Shown: positions 46,414 to 55,150 of the stretch, one piece after another
Position numbering within the stretch: the first letter of the stretch is position 1
Layout of the letters: every line of letters begins with the position of its first letter
Assembly: GCA_964523295.1 (NCBI GenBank)
Contig: CAZGAH010000001.1
Span: forward strand, 102,027 to 166,026
DNA from: CAZGAH01 sp964523295
GTDB taxonomy: Bacteria > Desulfobacterota > Desulfovibrionia > Desulfovibrionales > Desulfovibrionaceae
Reading direction: 5' to 3'
Length of the DNA stretch: 64,000 bases
The notes under the pieces: generated by a model
Seen by the model: only the letters and a program-made list of their open reading frames with translations
Databases searched by the model: none
What the model was told of the DNA's origin: nothing
Position numbers and translations under genes: made by a program

Positions 46414-47334
46414 ATGGTAAAAGGCGTCGAGAATCCAGAATACGGTCTCCGTCCTCAGAGTGGTCCGCTCCTGGGGGAAGAGGGAGGCGACCTGCGGGAG
46501 GTGAGACCGGGAGGCATCAAGCCTCCGTTCGATATCCCGGGGCTTGTTGATTTCGACCTGATGGACGACAGCGACCGGCCTGCTGCGCCGGAATTCCTCG
46601 TCGGCGTCTTCTCCACGGAGGCCGAGATTGCTATCGGCTACGGAGCGACCAGACGAAAGGTCAAAAAAAATGTGATGGTCTTCGTCAAGGAGGTGAAGGA
46701 GGGCGTCATCCAGATTCAAGCCTTGAACAAGAATTTCGTTCCTTCAGGGAAGGTCCGGAATATCACCAAGGCCAGATTGCTGGAGGAGTATATCCCCGAG
46801 CCGGAAATGTATCTGGGCAAGGTCAAGCCCGCCATGGAGGATCTGGACGGGCTCGTGCTCAAGGCCGATGAGCACCGCCAGCGCGAAGAGTATATGTCGT
46901 CCGAGTTCGAGTACAAGAATGCCTTGCGGATAGATGAAGGCCATATCCGTGCCACGTTCGGCCTGGGACTGACCTATCTCGATCTGGGACAGAAAGACAA
47001 AGCGGATATCGTTTTCAAGCGGCTCATTTCACTGGACGGAGCCTATCGGAAAAAACACAAGCATCTATTCAACGAATTCGGCATTAAGTTGCGCAAGAGC
47101 GGCATGTTGCTTCAGGCGCTCAAGTATTATGCCCGGGCCCTCAAACTATCCCGACGCGATGAACATCTCCTGTTCAATCTTGCGCGTACGCTTTTTGATA
47201 TGGGCAAGCTCAAAGCCGCGCTACGCTACGCGAAGGATGCGCTCGAGCTGAATCCTGATTTTTCCGAAGCCCGACGCTTTCAGGCCTTTCTCCACAAGAA
47301 GCTCACGCCGAAGAAAAATTACCAGGTCGACTGA
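46414..47334 (+). CDS. TPR-containing protein
   Basis: A 306-residue protein. The N-terminal half (about 1-140) is a beta-rich domain of unknown family (FLVGVFSTEAEIAIGYGATRR, KNVMVFVKEVKEGVIQIQALN, GKVRNITKARLLEEYIPEPEM). The C-terminal half holds four TPR-like helical hairpins (SEFEYKNALRIDEGHIRATFGLGLTYLDLG; LQALKYYARALKLSRRD; AALRYAKDALELNPDFSEARR). MVKGVENPEYG at 46414 follows AGGAAAGAG and looks like the true start; a GTG at 46333 overlapping the previous stop would add 27 residues. Likely cotranscribed with the response regulator and possibly its partner. Confidence 0.72.
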   Translation: MVKGVENPEYGLRPQSGPLLGEEGGDLREVRPGGIKPPFDIPGLVDFDLMDDSDRPAAPEFLVGVFSTEAEIAIGYGATRRKVKKNVMVFVKEVKEGVIQIQALNKNFVPSGKVRNITKARLLEEYIPEPEMYLGKVKPAMEDLDGLVLKADEHRQREEYMSSEFEYKNALRIDEGHIRATFGLGLTYLDLGQKDKADIVFKRLISLDGAYRKKHKHLFNEFGIKLRKSGMLLQALKYYARALKLSRRDEHLLFNLARTLFDMGKLKAALRYAKDALELNPDFSEARRFQAFLHKKLTPKKNYQVD

Positions 47335-47358
47335 GTCCAGCCTGTTTTTCTGATTATT

Positions 47359-48363
47359 TCACAGGGCATTGTCTCCGGGAATACCCGCCAGGCGCTCCAA
47401 CGTCGCGTCGAGTATGGCGGTGATCAGAGTCTTGTAGTCCATCCCGTTCAAACGGCACAGAATAGGCAGGTCGGAGTGGACCGGGTGCAGTCCGGCCAGG
47501 GGATTGACCTCGAGAAACTGGAAGCGTCCCGTTGCGTCGGCACGTAAATCAACCCGGCCGCCGTCCCGGCAGCCCAAGGCCCGCCATGCGGCCAGGGCGC
47601 AGGCGCTCGCCTCGGCCGCTGCCGCCGGCGAGGCAAGCCGATAGGAAACGCGCTCCTCATAGCGTTGCTTCGTCTCATACGTGTAGCCAGCCTGCGGCGC
47701 CTGTTCAGAAAACAGCACCTCCATCACGCCCGCACACCGGGCCGATTGTCCGGTTCCGATAATGCCTGCCGTGACCTCGGCGCCGGGCAGCCAGGTCTCT
47801 GCCAGCGCCGGCTGGCGGAACTCGCGCCAGATTGTCGCGCAGGCCGCATGCACGGCCTTGCGCGTGCGGACCAGCGAATGCTCGGTGATGCCTTTCCCGG
47901 TTCCTTCGGCGACGGGTTTGACGAACAGAGGAAAGTCCAGGTCCAGCCTGGCGATATCCTCCGGCTCGCGCAACACGGCAAAATCGGCCGTAGGCACGCC
48001 GGCGGCGCGCACGACGCGCTTGCACAGCCCTTTGTCCAGGGTCACGGCCAGTACCAGCGGCCCCGAGAATACGTACGGAATGGCGTAGGCATCGAGCACG
48101 GCCGGAACCTGCGACTCGCGCGCTTCGCCCAACAGGCCTTCAGCGATGTTGAAGACGAGGTCCCAGCGTTCTCCAGTGGCCAGCCTGCCGACCAGGTCCT
48201 TGATATTGCCCAGACGCCGGGGCTGATGTCCTAAATCGCGCAATACCGTCTCGATGGCTTCGATGGTTTCCGGACTGTCGAATTCGGCGACGGCCTCCGC
48301 GGAATACCCCTGGGCCAGATAATCGGAGCGCAGATCGAAGGTCAGGCCGATAATCACAGACAA
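47359..48363 (-). CDS. ATP-grasp ligase (D-Ala-D-Ala ligase-like)
   Basis: A 334-residue ATP-grasp enzyme related to D-alanine-D-alanine ligase. It shows a Rossmann-like N-domain (IIGLTFDLRSDYLAQGYSAE), LVFNIAEGLLGEARESQVPA as in Ddl, the ATP-binding LFVKPVAEGTGKGI strand-loop, and the metal/ATP segment FLEVNPLAGLHPVHSDLP. The substrate loop differs from true Ddl (LEVNTLPGMT), so it probably joins other amino acids. It overlaps the end of the aminomutase gene by 10 nt, which strongly suggests that it uses the aminomutase product, for instance to make an amide or dipeptide of beta-lysine. That is an inference. Confidence 0.85.
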   Translation of the reverse strand: MSVIIGLTFDLRSDYLAQGYSAEAVAEFDSPETIEAIETVLRDLGHQPRRLGNIKDLVGRLATGERWDLVFNIAEGLLGEARESQVPAVLDAYAIPYVFSGPLVLAVTLDKGLCKRVVRAAGVPTADFAVLREPEDIARLDLDFPLFVKPVAEGTGKGITEHSLVRTRKAVHAACATIWREFRQPALAETWLPGAEVTAGIIGTGQSARCAGVMEVLFSEQAPQAGYTYETKQRYEERVSYRLASPAAAAEASACALAAWRALGCRDGGRVDLRADATGRFQFLEVNPLAGLHPVHSDLPILCRLNGMDYKTLITAILDATLERLAGIPGDNAL

Positions 48364-49793
48364 CTCCCCTGGGCCAGAAAGCCCGCTCCGTACGCGGCAT
48401 CGAGGTGCGCCGGCCTTGCCTCCGTATCGGGGAATCCGACACGCCCGGCGATCTCTGCTTCCGTAACTCCAAACGCAGGGCAGGGCGCTTCTGCCCCGGC
48501 GGCAAGCTCGGGATAGCGGAACGTACGCCCCTGGTAGTTCGTAAGCAGCAGCCCCTCGGCGTCGCGACCGACAACGGCGTCGGGCAGCAGGGGGATTTTG
48601 CCTCCGCCGCCGGGCGCGTCGATAACGAAGGTGGGCACCGCGTAGCCGGAGGTATGACCGCGCAATCCGCGCATGACCTCCAGTGCGCGCGCCACGGGAG
48701 CGCGAAAATGGGCCGACCCCGGAATGGGATCACATTGGTAGAGATAATAGGGGCGGACGCGAACGGCCAGCAGACCGCGGTACAACCTGGTCAGCGTGTC
48801 GGTATCGTCGTTGACGGATTGGAGGAAAACGGTCTGGCTGCCCAGCGGAATCCCGGCGTCAGCCAGGCGGTTGCAGGCCTGGCCGGTTTCCTCGGTCAAT
48901 TCGTCCGGGTGCGTGAAATGCAGCGAGAGATAGAGCGGATGGTAACGCTTGAGCATCCGGGTCAGGTTCGAGGTCACGCGCTGGGGCAGCACCGCCGGGA
49001 CCTTGGAGCCGATGCGCAGCATCTCCACATGCTTGATCCCCCGAAGACGCCTGAGCAGCCACTCCAGGGCCTGATCGGTCAAGGTCAAGGGATCTCCCCC
49101 GGAGATGATGACGTCGCGGATGGCTGGTCTGGCCTCGATGCAGGCAATGGCCGCCTCCCAACGGTCTTTGCGGGACCGGGCGTCCGCGCCGGCCCGGCCC
49201 ACCAGGCGCGAGCGCGTGCAATAGCGACAATAGGTCGAGCAAAAATCCGTGGCCAGAAACAACGCCCGGTCCGGATACCGATGCACGAGTCCTTCGGTCG
49301 GGCTGTCGCGCTCCTCATCGAGCGGGTCTGCCGTCTCGCCCGGGCTGAGTCGCCGCTCTGCCGAACCCGGTATCACGCACGCGCGCAGCCGGCTTTGCTT
49401 CGGATCGGCCGCGATCACGGCGAGGTAATACGGGGTGACGGCAAACGGCAGCGAGAATTCTCCCTGGCCCAGGGCATCGCGTTCGTCGTCCGTGAGAGGA
49501 AAGAAACGGGAGAGCGCCTCTGCCGTGCAGATACGATTGGCGATCTGCCACCGCCAGTCGTTCCACTGCGCCTCGTTGACGTCAGGATAGTATCGACGGA
49601 TGAAACCACGACTCTCCGCACTGGCCGCTATCGTCGTGAGTCGGTGGGATATCGTTGAAAGTCTGGTGATGCGAGAACAAGACTGCCCCCCGCGCGCGCG
49701 GCCCTCTGCGCCGGTGGCGTGTCCCTGTTCCGAAATCCTCCCTGTGCAACTTGGAGGCTCCTCCTCGTGCGCTGCGTCCTGGTTGTCAAGCAT
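48354..49793 (-). CDS. KamA-type radical SAM lysine 2,3-aminomutase-like enzyme
   Basis: A 479-residue radical SAM/PLP enzyme. The cluster motif is C185-x3-C189-x2-C192 (CSTYCRYCTRSR). The PLP-binding lysine is K399 in the hallmark APGGGGKIP. The two aspartates that hold the substrate side-chain ammonium in lysine 2,3-aminomutase are kept: D355 (LYQCD) and D392 (FVIDAPG). Glutamate-specific relatives change these. So L-lysine to beta-lysine is the favoured reaction. The N-terminal ~45 residues are extra. The start MLDNQD at 49793 has AAGGAAAACGGG upstream. Paired with the overlapping ATP-grasp gene. Confidence 0.88.
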   Translation of the reverse strand: MLDNQDAAHEEEPPSCTGRISEQGHATGAEGRARGGQSCSRITRLSTISHRLTTIAASAESRGFIRRYYPDVNEAQWNDWRWQIANRICTAEALSRFFPLTDDERDALGQGEFSLPFAVTPYYLAVIAADPKQSRLRACVIPGSAERRLSPGETADPLDEERDSPTEGLVHRYPDRALFLATDFCSTYCRYCTRSRLVGRAGADARSRKDRWEAAIACIEARPAIRDVIISGGDPLTLTDQALEWLLRRLRGIKHVEMLRIGSKVPAVLPQRVTSNLTRMLKRYHPLYLSLHFTHPDELTEETGQACNRLADAGIPLGSQTVFLQSVNDDTDTLTRLYRGLLAVRVRPYYLYQCDPIPGSAHFRAPVARALEVMRGLRGHTSGYAVPTFVIDAPGGGGKIPLLPDAVVGRDAEGLLLTNYQGRTFRYPELAAGAEAPCPAFGVTEAEIAGRVGFPDTEARPAHLDAAYGAGFLAQGSCL

Positions 49794-49891
49794 GATCCCG
49801 TTTTCCTTGATTGCTGATGCATGTGTCTGTCCAGGCGTGACGATATCGTTGGCCCGACGTCCTGCCCGGGCCAGTACCCTCGCGCCCGTAT

Positions 49892-50308
49892 TCACCCCTG
49901 ATAGCCGCGACCATCCATCCCCAGCCCGAAGGGCAGCTCAGGCCGCGTTCGCTCGCCCCCGACGCCCAGCGTGCGTTCCAGTTCGTCATTGCCTTGCTGC
50001 GCCGCCTGAACCGCCGTTACCTCCAGGCAGAGTTCTTCGGCAACGAGCCGCACCCTGCCCGTCAGTTCGACGCGCTTTCCTTCGAATGCGCTCACGTCCT
50101 GCCCGACAAGGACGTAGAATTCTCCCGCCTCTTCCTCGAAGGCGAGTATTTCGTCATCCCGAAATACCCACCCCCGCAGGGTCACCGGATCCTCGGCCAG
50201 CGCGCAGGTGGCGTCCAGGGAGATCAGACACCCAAGCAGCCAGGCTGCCAGCAGTACGCGCGCTCCCATTCCCATTCCGGACCATCCGCTTCGCGATGAC
50301 AGTGTCAT
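49892..50308 (-). CDS. Secreted small OB-fold-like protein of unknown function
   Basis: A 138-residue protein with a signal peptide (MGARVLLAAWLLGCLISLDATCALAE). A short beta-rich domain follows (VTLRGWVFRDDEILAFEEEAGEFYVLVGQD, FEGKRVELTGRVRLVAEELCLEVTAV), which looks like a periplasmic OB-fold. The C-terminus is Gly/Arg-rich. The ATG at 50308 follows AAGGAGC; further upstream in-frame codons lack an SD. It lies about 100 nt before the aminomutase gene on the same strand. No function is known to me. Confidence 0.7.
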   Translation of the reverse strand: MTLSSRSGWSGMGMGARVLLAAWLLGCLISLDATCALAEDPVTLRGWVFRDDEILAFEEEAGEFYVLVGQDVSAFEGKRVELTGRVRLVAEELCLEVTAVQAAQQGNDELERTLGVGGERTRPELPFGLGMDGRGYQG

Positions 50309-50675
50309 ATACGCTCCTTGCCGGCGGCAACGGTGTCGCAACCCGTCCGCTGGCCTGGCCAATTACGACGCATGACAAAGCAAAATGCGTACCGTCGTTG
50401 CTATTTCCGCCAGCCCTTCATCCACCTGCCCTGACGGGCGGATAGTTCAGACATTGTCTAGAGACGCAGGCGATTTTTCAGAACGGGGAGTTCCGTATTC
50501 ATGGCAAGCGCACGGGGGGGGCATTTTTGCCAGAAAACAGGCGGAAGCAGGAATTCCGATTCCCGCGTGCCGTATGAAAAATGAGAACCAGAACGACGCA
50601 TGGCCGGACGTCATGGCGAACGGGGGCTGGACGAATGGTAGTGGTTCGGCACAAGGGGGGGCAAGATTGGGGCGA
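50309..50675. other. Gene-free region
   Basis: Sequence between the leftward rimO 3' end and the secreted-protein promoter. Contains G-runs but no gene, hairpin with U-run, or repeat that I can support. Confidence 0.4.
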
Positions 50676-51994
50676 TTATTCGTCCTCGCTGGCTTCTCCG
50701 GCGGTCAAGGCAACCAGGTCGTAGTCCTTGGTTTCCATGATTTCCGCCTGCACCATGGCGCCAATCCTCACGCCCGGTCCGCTGACGTAGGTCAGGCCGT
50801 CGATTTCCGGTGCCTGGAACCAGACTCGCCCGAGGTGCAGCCCGGGCCAGTCCTCGTGCGCCGCGTCGACGAGTACGTCAAGGGTTTCGCCGATGCGGGT
50901 TTCCAGACGTTCGGCGCTGAGTTCGGCCTGTACGGACATGATGGCGTCGCGCCGGTGTTGGGCGACTTTACGGGATACGCGATGCCGCAGACTGGCGGCC
51001 GGCGTGCCCTCTTCGGGTTCAAAGGTGAAGACGCCCAGATGATCCAGCCGGTGGCGTTCCACAAAACGCAACAGCGCGTCGAAGTGCTCCTCGGTCTCTC
51101 CGGGAAAACCGACGATGAACGTGGTCCTGAGCGCCGCTTCGGGGAACAGCGTTCGCACGCGGTCGATAATCTCGTCTGCGGGTTGTGAGACAGGACGTCC
51201 CATGGCCTTGAGCACAACCGGATGGACGTGTTGCAGCGGGATGTCGAAATAGGGGAGCAAGGGCGGTCCCGCCTGGCGCAGGAACGAGAGCAGCTCCTCG
51301 TCCAGGCCCGAGGGGTAGAGATAGAGCAGGCGCAGCCAGGTCAGCCCGCGGAGCGGCAGCAGGCGCTCCAATAAGGTCCGCAGTCCGTGTCGTTCGCCTC
51401 GGTCATGACCGTACGCGGCGAGGTCCTGGGCCACGAGTATAAGCTCGGACACCCCCTGCGCCAGAAGATCGCCGGCCTCGCGCACGAGCAGATCAACATC
51501 GGCGCTGACGAGTTTGCCGCGGATCGAGGGGATGGTGCAATAGCGGCAGCGATGATTGCATCCGTCGCTGATTTTGAGATAGGCGTAACCCGGCGGCGTG
51601 CTCAGCAGACGGCGTGGCGGCGTCGTCAGGGAGCCGGAGCATCGGGACTGGATTCCCANNNNNNNNNNGGCCAGTCCTCGTAGTCGGCGGGGGGAAGCCA
51701 GAGCTCGACTTCGGGCAGCTCCTTGCGAATTTCCTGCCCGTAGCGTGCGGGAAGGCAGCCGGCTACGACCAGTTTCGGCCTGGGGTGCACGTCGCGTAGT
51801 TCGCTGGCAAGCTCCAGTATGGTGCGCACGGACTCTTCGACGGCCGGACGGATAAAGGCGCACGTGTTGACGAGCACGAGCTCTGCGTCTTGTATCCTGG
51901 TGACCGGTACGACCTCCTCATGGAGCGCGCCGAGGAGTTTTTCCGTATCGACGCGGTTTTTAGGGCATCCGAGACTGATGGAATAGATATACAT
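50676..51994 (-). CDS. rimO: Ribosomal protein S12 methylthiotransferase, split by a gap
   Basis: A protein of about 435-440 residues made of the MTTase N-domain (YIYSISLGCPKNRVDTEKLLG, LVNTCAFIRPAVEESV, VVAGCLPARYG with its three cluster cysteines), a radical SAM domain (KISDGCNHRCRYCTIPSIRGK) and a C-terminal TRAM domain (VDAAHEDWPGLHLGRVWFQAPEIDG). The DGCNHRCRYCTIP and APEIDG motifs point to RimO rather than MiaB. It adds a methylthio group to Asp of ribosomal protein S12. The 10-N run at 51659-51668 lies between the N-domain and the radical SAM domain. The frames meet only if the true gap leaves remainder two when divided by three. Confidence 0.92.
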
Positions 51995-52141
51995 GGTGTT
52001 GACCTTGCGGATGGAGTGGTAACTGACGGCGGCGGGCGGACTGGTAGCACGTTTGTCCGCGTTTTGAAATCGGTATTCCGGGGCGGAAAGCCGCTGTCGA
52101 GCGATTGACAGTCCGGACGCGTCGCGTCAAGGCGTCAACAG

Positions 52142-52167
52142 GAAAATCCCCCTTGAGGGGGATTTTC
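52142..52167 (-). terminator. Perfect hairpin terminator upstream of rimO
   Basis: GAAAATCCCCC-ttga-GGGGGATTTTC is a perfect 11-bp stem with a 4-nt loop and A/T-rich base on both strands. It ends the leftward transcript of the 111-residue gene and insulates rimO. Confidence 0.8.
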
Positions 52168-52292
52168 ACGGCATGTGCGAGGAACGGGTAAACTGCGCTG
52201 GAGGGCGTAGAGAATGGCGTAGTGTCATGGGCGCGGACCTTTGGCTTCCAGCCAGGACGGTCCGTTGCCGCTCGCGGACATGATCGGGCCAA

Positions 52293-52628
52293 TCAACAGT
52301 GTGTCTCCGCATTTTTGATGCCCCAGTGCGATTCCGGGAGATAGAGGCAGTATCGCCTGTCTCCCAGCTCCGTACACAGGGAAAGCCGATGCGACTCCTC
52401 GTCCCAAAAAATGTAGCGGGTGAGCAGACAGAGCGAATCGGCGACAGTCAGGTTCTTCAAATCCTGCAAGGGAACGAATCGGGGCAGAATCTCCCTGGCA
52501 GCCTTTTTCAGTGCTTCAAGGGCAGGGGCAGAAATGGAGACATCTTCGAAATCGATGGAGTGCCACACGCCGCCCTGAGCCTCCAGATAATCCTTGAGCA
52601 TCATATCGGGTGAGGGGTCGCAGTTCAT
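52293..52628 (-). CDS. Hypothetical protein, 111 aa
   Basis: A soluble, acidic 111-residue protein with no family I recognise. The start at 52628 follows a perfect AAGGAGG seven nucleotides upstream, and the gene has its own terminator, so it is probably real. The sequence suggests alternating helices and strands (DEESHRLSLCTELGDRRYCLYLPESHW near the C-terminus). Two Met-rich helices begin it. No signal peptide or membrane helix. Neighbours give no clue. Confidence 0.7.
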   Translation of the reverse strand: MNCDPSPDMMLKDYLEAQGGVWHSIDFEDVSISAPALEALKKAAREILPRFVPLQDLKNLTVADSLCLLTRYIFWDEESHRLSLCTELGDRRYCLYLPESHWGIKNAETHC

Positions 52629-53246
52629 GGTAGCCTCCTTTACCTTGTACCGATACTTATGCAAATTTCAGACCTTGACGGACTGATCCGATACAGCCTC
52701 CTCTTGAAGGACTTATCGGCATAATTCGGCAGAGGTTCAGGTGGGCAAGGCCATTTTGTCAGCTTCAACAATGGCTTCCCGGAAATATGACGCGAAGTCT
52801 CCGGGCACCCCGGCAGGCGGAGCGCGACCTGCAGAAAACGATGCCCGACCTCCAAGTCGTGTCGCTACGGCAAGGAAGGCAATGGCGTCGTTCTGCCAGA
52901 TGAGAATGCACGCAACGGGCGGGGAGGATCGGAATTGATGGCAGCTTGGCGCGTGGAGCATTGAACTATTCAGGATGGATGAGAACGGATTGCGAGCGAG
53001 TATAAGGGAGTGCTCCCGGGGTGGCCATTCCAGGCTGCACCTGGCACAGACCAGGCAAATGCGGGACTCCTGCTCCCGCAGATGTTTGCACGGTTTTCAC
53101 TGGTATGCAATTCGACGTGTTCCACGAACCTCGGAGTCGGGCGAAGCAGACTGACTGGACCGGCGAGACGTCAAGGTATACAAGGACTGGGTTCTGTCAG
53201 AGGTCGGATATCGAATACGAGCAGGCATTAATCCGGAGCGATCAGG
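52629..53246. other. Gene-free stretch of about 620 nt
   Basis: Between the divergent 111-aa gene and the ABC ATPase gene. Open frames of 65-75 codons occur on both strands around 52640-52960, but they lack ribosome-binding sites and recognisable products. It may contain decayed coding sequence. Confidence 0.4.
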
Positions 53247-54245
53247 ATGATGGAGCCATCACCCGACGGGCATCTCGAATTGCGCGATGTGGTCAAGCAT
53301 TTTTCGGTCAAGTCAGGCCGGCTCGGCGTTGCGCCCGTCAGGCTGCGCGCGGTGGACGGCGTGAGTCTGAGCGTGCGTCGCGGCGAAACGCTGGGGCTCG
53401 TTGGAGAGAGCGGCTGCGGAAAGTCGACGCTTGCGCGTCTCATTCTGCGCGTCTACCGGCCTTCCTCAGGGGACATTCTCCTTTCCGGCCGTTCCGTGTG
53501 GTGCGACGACGCTGCCCTTATCAACGAGTTTCCGCGCAAGGTGCAAATGATTTTTCAGGATCCCTTTTCCTCGCTCAATCCCCGGCAGAAGGTCGGCTCG
53601 GCCATTGCCGAGGGCCTGCGCATTCATCGCATCGGCGACCGCGCCAGCCAGCGTGCGCGCGTGGCGGAACTCCTGGATCAGGTGGGTTTAGGGGCCGAAT
53701 TCGCCGGCCGCTATCCTCACGAGTTTTCCGGCGGACAGCGCCAGCGCGTCGCCATTGCCCGCGCCCTGGCCCTGGGGCCGGAGCTGGTGGTCTGCGACGA
53801 GCCGGTTTCCGCGCTCGACGTCTCCATCCAGGCTCAGGTGCTCAATCTGCTTCTGGACCTTCAGGAACGTCTGGGCTTGACGTATCTCTTCATCTCGCAC
53901 GATCTCTCCGTGGTCAGTCACGTCAGCGACCGCGTGGCCGTGATGTATCTTGGCCGGATTGTCGAGCTTGCCGCAGCGGACGAACTCTACGCGACGCAGT
54001 TGCACCCCTACACCCGGGCTCTGCTCGCGGCTGCGCCACGGGCGGACCCGAACCGACGCCTGAGCGCTCCGAGCCTGCGCGGCGACATTCCCAGTCCGGT
54101 GAACCCGCCGCGAGGGTGCCCATTTCATCCGCGCTGCCCGCAGGCCATGCCCCACTGCGCGAACCTTCGGCCGACGTGGACGGAAGCCGCTCCAGGCCGG
54201 TTCGTCGCCTGCCTGCTGCACGGACCCGGCCGCGAAGACGCCTGA
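53247..54245 (+). CDS. Oligopeptide/dipeptide ABC transporter ATP-binding protein (OppF/DppF-like)
   Basis: A 332-residue ABC ATPase with Walker A GESGCGKST, Q-loop QDPFSSLNP, signature EFSGGQRQRVAIARAL, Walker B ELVVCDEPVSALD and H-loop LFISHDLSVV. The C-terminal oligopeptide/dipeptide extension includes PPRGCPFHPRCP, where cysteines can hold an iron-sulfur cluster in some members. It energises uptake of peptides or nickel chelates with OppB/C permeases, OppD and a binding protein. None of these is adjacent, so it is an orphan here. The start ATG 53247 has GGAG eight nucleotides upstream. Confidence 0.9.
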   Translation: MMEPSPDGHLELRDVVKHFSVKSGRLGVAPVRLRAVDGVSLSVRRGETLGLVGESGCGKSTLARLILRVYRPSSGDILLSGRSVWCDDAALINEFPRKVQMIFQDPFSSLNPRQKVGSAIAEGLRIHRIGDRASQRARVAELLDQVGLGAEFAGRYPHEFSGGQRQRVAIARALALGPELVVCDEPVSALDVSIQAQVLNLLLDLQERLGLTYLFISHDLSVVSHVSDRVAVMYLGRIVELAAADELYATQLHPYTRALLAAAPRADPNRRLSAPSLRGDIPSPVNPPRGCPFHPRCPQAMPHCANLRPTWTEAAPGRFVACLLHGPGREDA

Positions 54246-54292
54246 CGCGTCGGGTCGTTGTACGGTATCTCGCGCGCCTTCAGTCGCCCCGG

Positions 54293-54724
54293 TCACTGCA
54301 TGATGCGTCGTCGCACCAGGTGGGTGTAGACGGCAAAATACAGCGAAATCGACCAGCCCGCCATGATAATGCCGGACAAGGCCTCTATCGGCCCGAGAAG
54401 GTTCCAGGCGGAACCGAGCGTGATGTCTCCATAGCCGAGCGTGGTGTAGTTGACCATGGAAAAATAGATTGCCACATCGAAATTCGCCAGCGCGCCAACA
54501 CTGTAATAAGCAACAGCCCAGACGAGAATGTTGACGAAATGGATGAAGAGGATGATCAGCATGATCTGTAATAAAATAAAGATGTTATGGAAATATTTGA
54601 TGCCGAAGTCCTGGTGCATGCGCTCTTTTTGTTGTACGTCGTGGATAATATAAATATGAGCGCACACTTGCAGGAAAAAGGTAAGCACGTAGACGATAGA
54701 GCAGATGCCGAGTTGCTTTAGCAT
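54293..54724 (-). CDS. Two-pore-domain-type potassium channel protein
   Basis: A 143-residue membrane protein with three hydrophobic helices (about 7-27, 45-72 and 110-130). A pore loop before the last helix carries the K+ selectivity filter TTLGYGDI. It resembles Ion_trans_2 family channels. There is no RCK/TrkA-N regulatory domain, so gating is unclear. The first ATG of the recognisable protein is at 54724 (MLKQLGICSIVYV), without a good SD; the frame remains open upstream. Likely inner-membrane K+ conductance. Confidence 0.8.
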   Translation of the reverse strand: MLKQLGICSIVYVLTFFLQVCAHIYIIHDVQQKERMHQDFGIKYFHNIFILLQIMLIILFIHFVNILVWAVAYYSVGALANFDVAIYFSMVNYTTLGYGDITLGSAWNLLGPIEALSGIIMAGWSISLYFAVYTHLVRRRIMQ

Positions 54725-54794
54725 GGTTTCTGAAATGACAGCGTTATTGACAACGGGAGGGGCTTCATTGGCAGACCCCGGTTCGAGGCTGTGG

Positions 54795-55067
54795 TCAGTC
54801 GGATTTCGTTCCGGGTCGCTTTTCCAGCCTGGCCGGATCGGCAACCAGGGCTTTGGGATTGGTACAGGAGCCTGTCGTGCCGGTAACCTTGCATCCGGAG
54901 GCCTGGGCCTTGCGCCGCAGGTCCCAGGTGTCTTCGCCGACGTAGCGGACATAGCCCCCGCCTTCGCAGAGATAGCAGCCATCGGCGGCTGCCGGGGCCG
55001 CCTGGCCGAGCGCCGCCGCGAGCGCGATGCAAGCGGCAATGGTCCATGCTGGCATAGTTTTCGTCAT
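54795..55067 (-). CDS. Small secreted cysteine-containing protein
   Basis: A 90-residue protein with a clear signal peptide (WTIAACIALAAALGQAAPAAA). A 65-residue mature part follows with four cysteines (CYLCEGG, ASGCKVTGTTGSC), probably two disulfides in the periplasm, and aromatic GGYVRYVGEDTWDLRRKA. ATG 55067 has GGGAGAAC upstream. The family was not recognised. It lies between the MFS exporter and the K+ channel on the same strand and may be cotranscribed with either. Confidence 0.7.
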   Translation of the reverse strand: MTKTMPAWTIAACIALAAALGQAAPAAADGCYLCEGGGYVRYVGEDTWDLRRKAQASGCKVTGTTGSCTNPKALVADPARLEKRPGTKSD

Positions 55068-55150
55068 CGCGGTTGTTCTCCCGGATTGAGCGCGTGTGGC
55101 GCCGTTTCCCGGCCTGCGCGGCGCCAGACCCGAAGGCATGGTCGCCCTAT

